A DNA stretch of 64,000 nucleotides, taken from Longimicrobium sp. GTDB taxonomy: Bacteria; Gemmatimonadota; Gemmatimonadetes; Longimicrobiales; Longimicrobiaceae. Where the stretch lies: the NCBI RefSeq assembly GCF_036388275.1, contig NZ_DASVSF010000023.1:1-64000 (forward strand). Reading direction: 5' to 3'. Positions 1 to 7,722 of this stretch are shown here, in pieces (position 1 is the first letter of the stretch; each line of letters opens with the position of its first letter). Under the pieces are notes generated by a model. That model saw only the letters and a program-made list of their open reading frames with translations, was not told where the DNA came from and made no database searches. The translations under genes and the position numbers were made by a program.

Positions 1-21
1 CTCAGAGGGTGTTGAGAAATG

Positions 22-803
22 TCAACTTGGCCGAAGCCGACGGAGCATGAGACCCGACATCGCAAGATGGATCCATGCTTCGCTACTCTCCGGCAGGCCC
101 TCGTAGTCCTTGCTCAAACGGCGGCAGCGCCCCAGCCAAGCGAACGTCCTCTCCACAACCCAGCGCTTCGGCAGCACCGAGAAGCCCTTCTGGTCCTTCG
201 GTCGCTCCACGATCTCCAGTTTCCAGCCGAGCGCATGCGTAATCAGTCGCGCACCCCGATAAATCGTGTCTGCGTAGATTACCTCCAGACGCGGACAACG
301 TCCGACCAGCTTCGGCAGCACCTTGAACGCCCCATGAGAGTCCTGCACGTCGGCTGCATGCACCGTGACCGCCCAGAGGAGCCCCATCGTGTCGACGACG
401 ATGTGCCGCTTCCGCCCCTTTACCTTCTTGCCCGCATCATACCCACGGACCCCCCTTTTTCAGTCGTCTGAACCGACTGGCTGTCCAGCACTGCTGCGCT
501 GGGCGTTGCCGGCCGGCCTTCGGACTGTCGGGTCCAGGTGCGAAGTACGTCGTGCACGCGCTCGAACGTGCCGTCCTTCTTCCACCTGCGGAAATGATCG
601 TACACGCTGTCCCACGGCGGGAGGTCTGACGGCATCATCCGCCAGGAAATTCCTCCCCGGAGCACGTAGAAGAGCCCGTTGACGATCTCCCGGAGCGGAT
701 GGGTACGCGGCCGCCCGCCTCGTGATTTCGGCTTCTCGATGAGCGGGCGCAGCAGCTCCCACTGCGAATCGGTCAAGTCTGTCGGATATCTGAGGCTAGT
801 CAT
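22..803 (-). CDS. IS5-family DDE transposase, made by -1 frameshift
   Basis: The first frame (803 down to a stop at 420) begins MTSLRYPTDLTDSQWELL, the usual IS5 N-terminal domain, and contains the first catalytic Asp in AVLDSQSV. The second frame (down to 22) carries the second Asp (VIYADTIYRG) and the Glu in the WVVERTFAWLGRCRRL stretch. The frames join at an A5G6 run (450-460). A -1 slip there gives TEKGGVRGYDAGKK, the sequence expected for this family, so this is programmed frameshifting rather than decay. An upstream in-frame ATG at 818 is possible; 803 fits family starts better. The product would cut and paste the flanking inverted repeats. Confidence 0.88.
450..460 (-). promoter_or_regulatory. 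-1 ribosomal frameshift site of the IS transposase
   Basis: On the coding strand the sequence is AAAAAGGGGGG. The 0 frame ends 30 nt downstream at TAA (420-422). The -1 frame is open across the site and continues to the end of the transposase. Confidence 0.75.
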
Positions 804-865
804 GCCAGCCGCATACACCGTCTACTTGTGCATGTTCGCACTTTGTTCGGTTATCTCAACACCCT

Positions 866-1075
866 CTCAGGATGACACGGCGTTGTGTGCGGGGGAAGTA
901 CGGTAGCCCCAGTGATGACAGATGCGTAACTCCGGGAATGTTGACACACCCTCGGGCGCGCACGGCACTGGCTCCTTTCCCCCGCGGCAGTTTGCGGGGG
1001 AAGGGTTGGGGATGGGGGGCGCCGGCCCGCGCATCCGAAGTTCGAGTTTCCTCGCGGGCGCGTGTCAGCGCGGAC
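866..1075 (+). repeat. Intergenic direct repeat, copy 1 (about 210 bp)
   Basis: This copy begins in the IS flank and runs through gatgacagatgcgta, a tgttgacacaccctcgggcg stretch and a Cs-then-Gs hairpin (near 975-1010) to cgtgtcagcgcgg. It aligns almost end to end with 1206-1417. The 871-1412 gap holds no credible gene; it is these two copies plus the module at 1155-1217. Confidence 0.85.
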
Positions 1076-1154
1076 GGGTGAGGGCCCCACGGCAGCTGAG
1101 GCCTCGGGCTTCGTGACCGCTGCCGCGCCCAAGTTGAGAAGTGGCCGCGGCTAG

Positions 1155-1217
1155 ATCCTTCGGCCCGCGTAGTGTTGTGTGGGAGCGAGTGCGGGGCGCT
1201 TGGGCCTCAGGATGACA
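1155..1217 (+). repeat. 63-bp repeat module with imperfect inverted ends
   Basis: It begins ATCCTTCGGCCCGCG and ends GGGCCTCAGGATGACA; the ends are imperfect inverted repeats (ATCCT-NN-GGCCC). Copies of almost identical length lie at 43332-43395, 43951-44014 and 49446-49509. The IS at 5-866 interrupted the CTCAG of another copy. Confidence 0.7.
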
Positions 1218-1417
1218 CGGTGTCGTGTGCGGGGGAAGTATGCGGTACGGATGGGCCTCAGTGATGACAGATGCGTGACTCTGGGAGTGTTGACACACCC
1301 TCGGGCGCGCACCGGCACTGGCGCCCTTCCCCGCGGCAGTTTGCGGGGGAAGGGTTGGGGATGGGGTGGCACCGCCCGCGCACCGAAGTGTGAGTGTCCT
1401 CGCGGACGCGTGTCAGC
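1206..1417 (+). repeat. Intergenic direct repeat, copy 2 (about 210 bp)
   Basis: This is the second copy of the 866-1075 repeat, differing by scattered substitutions and small indels. Its right edge reaches the stop codon of the DUF402 gene (1413-1415), so the repeat abuts or supplies that gene's terminal codon. Confidence 0.85.
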
Positions 1418-1964
1418 GCAGCTCGGTGCGCGCCCGCTCCAGCGTCCACTCGTCCACGTGCGCCGGGGGCCAGGCGCCCTGCCGCGCCCCCTGCACCAGC
1501 CGCTCGCCCTCGGTAAACGCGCGTTCCGCGACGGCTGGCGTCAGCAGCCCGGCGCCCACCGCCTCGTCGAATTCGTCGCGGTCGAGCAGCTGGATCTCGC
1601 CATCCGCCCCGCGCCAGACGTCCAGGTACAGGTCCGTCGTATCCCAGCGGGTGCCCTCCATCTCCACCGGCGTGAGCACGTTGGCGTACACGCCGGTGAA
1701 CGTGCCATCCGCCAGGTGAAAGCGTCCCACGTCGTGCCACACGTCGCCCCGGTAGGTGAACCAGACGACGGGCGCGCCCGGCTCCAGCACCACCCGCCCC
1801 TCCACCATCACCGGCTTCTTCAGCTGCGCCGCGGGAAGGTAGGTGACGACGAACAGGCCGGCGTCGTGGACCACGGCCTGTTCGAAGAGCTGCACCCGGT
1901 CCGGCGGGCGCGTGTAGTGGATGCGGACGGTGTCGCCCGGCGCGTACGCCGGATCAGGCGGCAT
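1413..1964 (-). CDS. DUF402 domain protein
   Basis: About 183 residues from ATG 1964; an alternative ATG lies at 1991. The stretch WDTTDLYLDVW followed by LLDRDEFDEAV is the hallmark of the DUF402 (FomD/YgaC-like) fold. Some characterised members are nucleotide diphosphatases or phosphatases acting on nucleotide-linked substrates. The acidic residues expected to bind metal (Asp in WDTTDLYLD and in DRDEFDEA) are present. The start lies inside the end of the malic enzyme gene, so the two are probably translationally coupled. The specific substrate cannot be told from sequence. Confidence 0.8.
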   Translation of the reverse strand: MPPDPAYAPGDTVRIHYTRPPDRVQLFEQAVVHDAGLFVVTYLPAAQLKKPVMVEGRVVLEPGAPVVWFTYRGDVWHDVGRFHLADGTFTGVYANVLTPVEMEGTRWDTTDLYLDVWRGADGEIQLLDRDEFDEAVGAGLLTPAVAERAFTEGERLVQGARQGAWPPAHVDEWTLERARTELR

Positions 1965-4224
1965 CGTGCCGGCCGGCGTGCTCCTGCGCATCCACCACGG
2001 CCAGCGCCGTCAGGTTCAGCACGTCCGCGGCCTCGCTCCCCCGCTGCAGCACGTGGATGGGGTGCGCCATCCCCAGCAAAATGGGCCCGAAGGCCTCGGC
2101 GTTGCCCATGCGCCACATCAGCTTGTAGGCAATGTTGGCCGCGTCCAGGTTGGGAAAGATCAGCACGTTCGGCCGGCCGCGGAGGCTGGTGAACGGGTAG
2201 TTCGCCAGGCGAAACTCGTCCATGGTCGCCGTGTCGGCCTGCATCTCGCCGTCGATCTCCAGCTCCGGCCGGCGCTGCTTCACCAGTTCCGTCGCCACTC
2301 GCACCTTGTCCGACGCGGGCCCGCGCGCCGAGCCGAAGTTGGAGTACGAGAGCATCGCCACCCGCGGCTCGATCCCCAGCCGGCGCACGAAATCCGCCGA
2401 GAGCAGCGCGATGTCGGCCAGGGTCTGCGCGTCGGGATCGGGGTTCACGGTGGTGTCGGCGAAGAACACCACGTCCTGCTGCATCACCATCATGTACAAG
2501 CCCGCCACCCGCCGCACCCCGGGCGCCGTGCCGATGGTTTCCAGCGCGGGTCGGATGGTTTCCGGGTAGTACATGTCCTCACCCGCCAGCAGCGCGTCGG
2601 CGTCGCCCTCCATCACCATCATGCAGCCGAAGAACACCGGCTCGTGCATCCGCTCGCGCGCCTGCGCCAGCGTGACGCCCTTTCGCTGCCGCCGCTGGTA
2701 CAGCTGCTGGGCGTAGCGCTCGCGAAGCGCCTCGTCGTGGCGGAAGTCCACGATCTCCGCGCCCTCGATGCTCACGCCCAGCTCGACCGCGCGCTGGCGG
2801 ATGGCGTCCGCGCGGCCCAGGAGGACGGGGCGGGCCACCTCCTCCGCCAGCACCAGGGCACAGGCGCGGATGATCCGCTCGTTCTCGCCCTCGGGATAGA
2901 CGACGCGGCGTGGATCGCGGCGAGCGCGGCGCATGATGTCGCGCATCACCTCGCGGCCGCGTCCCAGGCGGGCGATCAATTCCGCGCGGTACTGCTCCAG
3001 GTCGATGGTCAGCCGCGCCACGCCCGTTTCCATCGCGGCCTGCGCCACGGCGGGCGCCACCCACAGCATGATGCGCGGATCGAAGGGCTTGGGGATCAGG
3101 TAGTTCGCCCCGAAGCGGAAGCGATCCCCGCCGTACGCCTTTTCCACCGCCTCGGGGACATCGCGCCGCGCCAGCTCGGCCAGGGCGCGGGTGGCGGCCA
3201 TCTTCATCTCGTCGTTGATGGCGCGCGCCCGCACGTCGAGCGCGCCGCGGAAGATGAAGGGAAAGCCCAGGACGTTGTTGATCTGGTTGGGATAGTCCGT
3301 TCGCCCCGTGGCCACCATGGCGTCCGGCCGCACCGCCAGCACGTCTTCCGGCAGGATCTCGGGATCGGGGTTCGCCAGGGCGAAGACGATGGGCGCGTCG
3401 GCCATCCCCGCCACCATCTCCCGCGTCACCGCGCCGGCGACGGACAGGCCCACGAACATGTCGGCGCCGCGCAGGGCGTCCTGCAGGGTGTGGATGTCGC
3501 GCGTGGTGGCGAACCGGGCCTTGTACTTGTCCAGATTGGCGCGGTCCGCGCGGATGACGCCCTTGCTGTCGGTCATCGCGATGTTCTCGCGCCGCATTCC
3601 CAGCGAGAGGTACAGCTCGGCGGTTGCGATGGCGGCCGCGCCCGCGCCGCTGAAGACGCACTTCAATTCCTCGATCTTCTTGCCGCTGATCTCCAGCGCG
3701 TTCAGCAGGGCGGCGCCGCTGATGACGGCGGTTCCGTGCTGGTCGTCGTGAAAGACGGGAATCTGCAGGCGCCGCTTGAGCTCTTCTTCGATGTAGAAGC
3801 AGTCCGGCGCGCCGATGTCTTCCAGGTTGATGCCGCCGACGGTGGGCTCCAGCATCTCGCAGAAGCGGATGACCTCGTCGGCGTTCTTGCTGGCCACCTC
3901 GATGTCGAACACGTCGATGTCGGCGAAGCGCTTGAAGAGCACGCCCTTGCCCTCCATCACCGGCTTGGCCGCCAGCGGGCCGATGTCGCCCAGCCCCAGC
4001 ACGGCGGTGCCGTTGGTGACGACCGCGACGAGGTTGCCGCGCGCCGTGTACCTGAACACGTCTTCGGGGTTCTGCGCGATGTCGCGGCACGGTTCGGCCA
4101 CGCCGGGCGAGTACGCCAGCGACAGGTCGCGCTGGGTGCTGGCCGGCTTGGTGGGCACCACGGCGATCTTGCCGGGGCGGCCCTCGCTGTGGTAGTCGAG
4201 CGCGTCCTGCCTGCGAAACGACAT
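1954..4224 (-). CDS. maeB: NADP-dependent malic enzyme with C-terminal phosphotransacetylase-like domain
   Basis: This 756-residue protein has the usual MaeB architecture. The malic enzyme N-terminal and NAD(P)-binding domains occupy roughly residues 1-410 (SLAYSPGVAEPCRDIA, FNDDQHGTA-type FHDDQHGTAVI, FSGAGAAAIA). A phosphate acetyl/butyryl-transferase-like domain fills the rest (VYPEGENERI, SYSNFGSARGPASDKV). It converts malate to pyruvate and CO2 with NADP reduction; the C-terminal domain usually serves acetyl-CoA allosteric control. Full length with no frame damage. The DUF402 gene overlaps its 3' end. Confidence 0.95.
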   Translation of the reverse strand: MSFRRQDALDYHSEGRPGKIAVVPTKPASTQRDLSLAYSPGVAEPCRDIAQNPEDVFRYTARGNLVAVVTNGTAVLGLGDIGPLAAKPVMEGKGVLFKRFADIDVFDIEVASKNADEVIRFCEMLEPTVGGINLEDIGAPDCFYIEEELKRRLQIPVFHDDQHGTAVISGAALLNALEISGKKIEELKCVFSGAGAAAIATAELYLSLGMRRENIAMTDSKGVIRADRANLDKYKARFATTRDIHTLQDALRGADMFVGLSVAGAVTREMVAGMADAPIVFALANPDPEILPEDVLAVRPDAMVATGRTDYPNQINNVLGFPFIFRGALDVRARAINDEMKMAATRALAELARRDVPEAVEKAYGGDRFRFGANYLIPKPFDPRIMLWVAPAVAQAAMETGVARLTIDLEQYRAELIARLGRGREVMRDIMRRARRDPRRVVYPEGENERIIRACALVLAEEVARPVLLGRADAIRQRAVELGVSIEGAEIVDFRHDEALRERYAQQLYQRRQRKGVTLAQARERMHEPVFFGCMMVMEGDADALLAGEDMYYPETIRPALETIGTAPGVRRVAGLYMMVMQQDVVFFADTTVNPDPDAQTLADIALLSADFVRRLGIEPRVAMLSYSNFGSARGPASDKVRVATELVKQRRPELEIDGEMQADTATMDEFRLANYPFTSLRGRPNVLIFPNLDAANIAYKLMWRMGNAEAFGPILLGMAHPIHVLQRGSEAADVLNLTALAVVDAQEHAGRHDAA

Positions 4225-4455
4225 CGGCTTCTGCTTCTTCCGGGTGGGTCCAAATGCGAGGGGGTAGACTGGGACGGGCGGCGGGGAGTGTCAAGGAAAC
4301 GTCCCGGAAGATGAAAGACGGGCGCGGATGGCAGTGAATCGTCCGGAATTGCGCCTAGGATGATGAGGGGGACGCGCGCTCCCCCGCTCTCCCGCCCGCC
4401 GTTCACCCCGGCGGGCTCCCCGCCGGCCCGTCCGGCCTCATCCGGAGGAAACCCC

Positions 4456-5646
4456 ATGAACCGCATCGCCCTCATGCTGCCCGCGCTGCTGCTGGCGGCC
4501 TGCGCCGACCAGCCGTCCGCCCCCCCCTCCGCGCCCGCCGGCGCCCTGTCGTCGGCCTCCGCGGCGGACGGATACATCGTGGTGCTGCGCGACGGGGCGG
4601 ATCCGCGCGCCGTGGCCGCCGCCGCCGGGGTGAATCCCCGCTTCGTCTACACCGCCGCGGTAAACGGCTTCGCGGGAACGCTGAACGCCGGGCAGCTGAA
4701 CGCGCTGCGCCGCAATCCCCGCGTGGAGTACGTGGAGCCCGACGCACCCGTGCAGCTGTTCACCACGCAGCTGGCCCCGCCCAGCTGGGGGCTGGACCGC
4801 ATCGACCAGCGCGACCTGCCGCTGAGCGCATCGTTCACCTACGGCTCCACCGGCAAGGGGGTGAACGCGTACGTGCTGGACACGGGGGTCAACAGCAAGC
4901 ACACCGACCTGTATCCCCGCACGTCGTTCATCCCCAACGGCAGCAACGGCGACTTCGTGGGAGACGGCCACGGCAGCGCGGAAGACTGCCATGGCCATGG
5001 CAGCCACGTGGCGGGCACCATCGGCGGCACCAGCCACGGCGTGGCCAAGAACGTGTGGATCTACGCGGGCCGCGTGGTGAACTGCACGGGTGGCGGCAAT
5101 GCGTCGATGGCGATCGCGGGGATGGACTGGATCGCCCGCAACGGAAAGAAGCCGGCCGTGGTGAACATGAGCCTGGGCTACGGCGACGTGCAGTCGGTGC
5201 GCGACGCGGCCGAGCGGCTGGTGAAGGCCGGCTTTTTCGTGGCCGCCGCCGCCGGCAACGGCGACTTCGCGGGAACGCCGCAGAACGCCTGCTTCCAATC
5301 GCCGGCAGGTGCGCCCAGCGTGATGACGGTGGGCGCCACCACCAGCACCGACTACGAGTCGTCGTTCAGCAACTACGGCCGCTGCGTCGACATCCTGGCG
5401 CCCGGCAGCAGCATCACCTCGCTCGCCGTCGGCAGCTACACCGCCACCGGCGTGCGCAGCGGCACCTCGATGGCCGCGCCGCACGTGGCCGGGGTGGCCG
5501 CGCAGTACCTGTCCATCGTCCCCACCGCGACCCCGTACGAGGTCACCTCGAGGCTCGACTACTACGCCACGGTCGACCGAATTCGCCTGCACTCGGCCAG
5601 CCTGTCCGGGGGAACGCCCAACCGGCTGCTGTTCACGCGCTTCTGA
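4456..5646 (+). CDS. Subtilisin-like (S8) serine protease lipoprotein
   Basis: 396 residues. The start at ATG 4456 is chosen for the GGAGG at 4443-4447 and the lipoprotein signal ending LLLAAC. An inhibitor I9 propeptide spans about residues 38-95. The S8 domain has the full triad: Asp in YVLDTGV, His in HGHGSHVAGT and Ser in SGTSMAAPHV, with the oxyanion Asn in AAAGNGDF. Paired Cys (CFQS, GRCVD) resemble the aqualysin/proteinase K group. Likely exported, lipid-anchored and activated by propeptide removal. A paralogue follows 218 bp downstream. Confidence 0.92.
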   Translation: MNRIALMLPALLLAACADQPSAPPSAPAGALSSASAADGYIVVLRDGADPRAVAAAAGVNPRFVYTAAVNGFAGTLNAGQLNALRRNPRVEYVEPDAPVQLFTTQLAPPSWGLDRIDQRDLPLSASFTYGSTGKGVNAYVLDTGVNSKHTDLYPRTSFIPNGSNGDFVGDGHGSAEDCHGHGSHVAGTIGGTSHGVAKNVWIYAGRVVNCTGGGNASMAIAGMDWIARNGKKPAVVNMSLGYGDVQSVRDAAERLVKAGFFVAAAAGNGDFAGTPQNACFQSPAGAPSVMTVGATTSTDYESSFSNYGRCVDILAPGSSITSLAVGSYTATGVRSGTSMAAPHVAGVAAQYLSIVPTATPYEVTSRLDYYATVDRIRLHSASLSGGTPNRLLFTRF

Positions 5647-5652
5647 GCGGAT

Positions 5653-5702
5653 CGCCCCGCTCCGGTGCACTCATTTGTTCCCGGGTGCACCGAAGCGGGG
5701 CG
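5653..5702 (+). terminator. Hairpin between the two protease genes
   Basis: Arms CGCCCCGC/GCGGGGCG and CGGTGCAC/GTGCACCG are separated by 2-nt bulges, with a 14-nt loop at 5671-5684. There is no T-run, so it may be an mRNA processing or stabilising structure rather than a terminator. Confidence 0.5.
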
Positions 5703-5863
5703 CCAGCCGTTTCCGTGCAAAACACTCAAACGCGCTCCAGGCAACGACTTGCGCGTTCGGAGCCGTGTGGCGCGATCGGTGCCTTACCGGGACCCGTTCA
5801 CCACCACGGCGCACAGCTCCATTCCGGAGCCCCCGCCCGAGAAGCTCTTCGAGGAGTCGTTCC

Positions 5864-7021
5864 ATGAAGCGCACCACGTTCGCTCTCGCCTCCCTGGTTG
5901 CCCTGACCGCCTGCTCCGACGGGGAAACGCCGATGTCGGCCGACGCAGGCGCGCCGGTTCTTTCGCAGTCGGCCAGCGGCCGCTACGTGGTGGTGCTGAA
6001 CGACGACGCCGATCCGCGCTCGGTGGCCGCCATCGCCGGGGTGAGCCCGCGCTACGTGTACACCGCGGCGCTCAAGGGCTTCGCCGGCACGCTGAACGCC
6101 GGCCAGCTGAACGCGCTGCAGAACAACCCGAACGTGGCCTACATCGAGGCCGACCTGCCCATGCAGGCGTCGACCATCCAGACCGGCGCCACCTGGGGCA
6201 TCGACCGCATCGACCAGCGCTCGCTTCCCCTTTCCACCAGCTTCGCCTACACCAACACCGGCGCGGGCGTCAACGCCTACATCCTGGACACCGGCATCCG
6301 CCTGAGCCACGCCGAGTTCGCGGGCCGCGCGGTCTCGGGCTTCGACGCGGTGGACGGCGGCAGCGCCGATGACTGCAACGGGCACGGCACGCACGTGGCC
6401 GGCACCGTGGGCGGAACGCTGTACGGCGTGGCCAAGGGCGTGAAGCTGGTGGCGGTGCGCGTGCTGGACTGCGCGGGCAGCGGCACCACCTCGGGCGTCG
6501 TCGCGGGCATCGACTGGGTCACCGCGAACCACGTGAAGCCGGCGACCGCCAACATGAGCCTGGGCGGCGGCGCGAGCACCGCCATCGACGACGCGGTGAC
6601 TCGCTCGATTGCCGCGGGCGTGTCGTACGGGGTGGCGGCCGGAAACGGCAACCGCGCCGGGCGCCAGGACGACGCGTGCAAGTACTCGCCCGCCCGCGTG
6701 CCGACCGCCATCACCGTGGGCTCCACCACCTCGACCGACGCCAAGTCGTCGTTCTCCAACTACGGCACCTGCGTGGACCTGTTCGCGCCGGGCAGCAGCA
6801 TCAAGTCGGCCTGGTACACCGGCGACACGGCCACGAACACCATCAGCGGCACCTCGATGGCCACCCCGCACGTGGTAGGCGTGATCTCGCTCTTCCTGCA
6901 GAGCAACCCGGGCGCCTCGCCGGCGGCCGTGGAAGCGGCGATCGAAGGCAACGCCACCACCGGCAAGGTGACGTCGGCCGGCACCGGCTCGCCCAACCTG
7001 CTGCTCTTCACGGCGTACTGA
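5864..7021 (+). CDS. Subtilisin-like (S8) serine protease lipoprotein, tandem paralogue
   Basis: 385 residues from ATG 5864, preceded by GAGGAG (5851-5856). The lipoprotein signal MKRTTFALASLVALTAC leads into an I9 propeptide (RYVVVLNDDADPRSVA) and an S8 domain. The triad is Asp in YILDTGI, His in HGTHVAGTVGG and Ser in SGTSMATPHV. It is closely similar along its length to the preceding protease, including the phrase GFAGTLNAGQLNAL, so the pair arose by tandem duplication. Substrate is unknown. The gene ends at a strong intrinsic terminator. Confidence 0.92.
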   Translation: MKRTTFALASLVALTACSDGETPMSADAGAPVLSQSASGRYVVVLNDDADPRSVAAIAGVSPRYVYTAALKGFAGTLNAGQLNALQNNPNVAYIEADLPMQASTIQTGATWGIDRIDQRSLPLSTSFAYTNTGAGVNAYILDTGIRLSHAEFAGRAVSGFDAVDGGSADDCNGHGTHVAGTVGGTLYGVAKGVKLVAVRVLDCAGSGTTSGVVAGIDWVTANHVKPATANMSLGGGASTAIDDAVTRSIAAGVSYGVAAGNGNRAGRQDDACKYSPARVPTAITVGSTTSTDAKSSFSNYGTCVDLFAPGSSIKSAWYTGDTATNTISGTSMATPHVVGVISLFLQSNPGASPAAVEAAIEGNATTGKVTSAGTGSPNLLLFTAY

Positions 7022-7052
7022 GCCGCGAACGGTTCCAGCAGTCCTGAACGAG

Positions 7053-7090
7053 AGGAGCCCCGCCGGATCTTCGGATCCGGCGGGGCTCCT
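7053..7090 (+). terminator. Bidirectional intrinsic terminator with UUCG loop
   Basis: A perfect 17-bp stem (7053-7069 with 7074-7090) is closed by a TTCG tetraloop. It lies between the converging protease (+) and 7123-7611 (-) genes. Confidence 0.85.
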
Positions 7091-7122
7091 CGCGTGCGGG
7101 CCAGGGTTCTGCTTGGGGGGGA

Positions 7123-7611
7123 TCAGATCCCCAGGTACGAGCCGATCGCGAACACCCGGGCCGGGCCCTCGCCGTCGCCGACGCGCCAGTAGTGGCCGAT
7201 GGTGACGCCCAGGATCATCCCAACGGCGATCTCCGGCCCGATGTACGTCTGGTCCGCCCGAACGTCACCGTGGGGATCCCAGGTACGGATCACGCTCACC
7301 TGCGCTCGTTGCGAGCCGAACCACACGGCTCCGGCCCCGAGGGAAGCGCGCATGCCGTCCCGCCCCACCTCGGCGGCCAGCGTTGGGCCGGTGTAGCCCA
7401 GCGCGTTTGGCCGGGCCAGCATGACGGCGCCGTAGATGGAGCCGCCCAGCGGAGCCCCGTAGCGCAGCCCCCCGAAGAGACGGGGCTTCGTCTTGGCGCT
7501 GCTCGTATCGGCCGGCGCCGGCGCCGGAGTTTCCGTGTCTTGCGCGCGAAGTGGGGCAGCAGTCATGGCCAGGCCCAGGAGGAGCGCCCAACGGAGAAGA
7601 GGCAGAGTCAT
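7123..7611 (-). CDS. Small exported protein, possibly outer-membrane barrel
   Basis: 162 residues from ATG 7611, beginning MTLPLLRWALLLGLAMTAAP with a signal peptide ending near LRAQ. A Pro/Ala/Thr-rich linker follows. The rest alternates Gly/aromatic strands (GGLRYGAPLGGSIYGAVML, GVTIGHYWRVG), as in small outer-membrane beta-barrels. I recognise no named family. It lies 111 bp beyond the end of the sigma-54 regulator gene on the same strand and may be cotranscribed with it. Confidence 0.7.
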   Translation of the reverse strand: MTLPLLRWALLLGLAMTAAPLRAQDTETPAPAPADTSSAKTKPRLFGGLRYGAPLGGSIYGAVMLARPNALGYTGPTLAAEVGRDGMRASLGAGAVWFGSQRAQVSVIRTWDPHGDVRADQTYIGPEIAVGMILGVTIGHYWRVGDGEGPARVFAIGSYLGI

Positions 7612-7722
7612 CGGCGTCCAGTTCCGTGGGTGTCGGGTGGGGTGCCGGGGAGCGAGGAGGCGTCGTGGTGCGGCCGGGAGCCGCCGCAACGTAGGCGCGG
7701 TGCGGCGCTCCCTGCAAGCATG

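Larger units (their letters stand above)
5..866 (-). mobile_element. IS5-family insertion sequence, complete (862 bp)
   Basis: The ends carry inverted repeats: GAGGGTGTTGAGA at 5-17 and its complement at 854-866. The element is flanked by TCA at 2-4 and 867-869, a 3-bp TNA-type target duplication as in the IS1031 branch of IS5. The flank after the right end (gatgacacgg...) matches an uninterrupted repeat copy at 1206-1240 that contains CTCAG, so the insertion point can be read directly. It encodes one transposase split over two minus-strand frames. Both ends and all catalytic regions are present, so it may still be active. Confidence 0.9.

Noticed and set aside
1179..1420. Open frames in the repeat region after the IS
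   Set aside because: They lie in repeat DNA with Cs-then-Gs hairpins, and similar frames recur in every copy regardless of orientation.
1921..4314. A 797-codon plus-strand frame opposite the malic enzyme gene
   Set aside because: Composition is His/Arg/Val-rich antisense shadow; the minus-strand MaeB frame has full domain matches.
4225..4330. TTGACA upstream of the malic enzyme gene as a promoter
   Set aside because: The best -10-like hexamer (TCTACC) is 20 bp away, outside the usual range.
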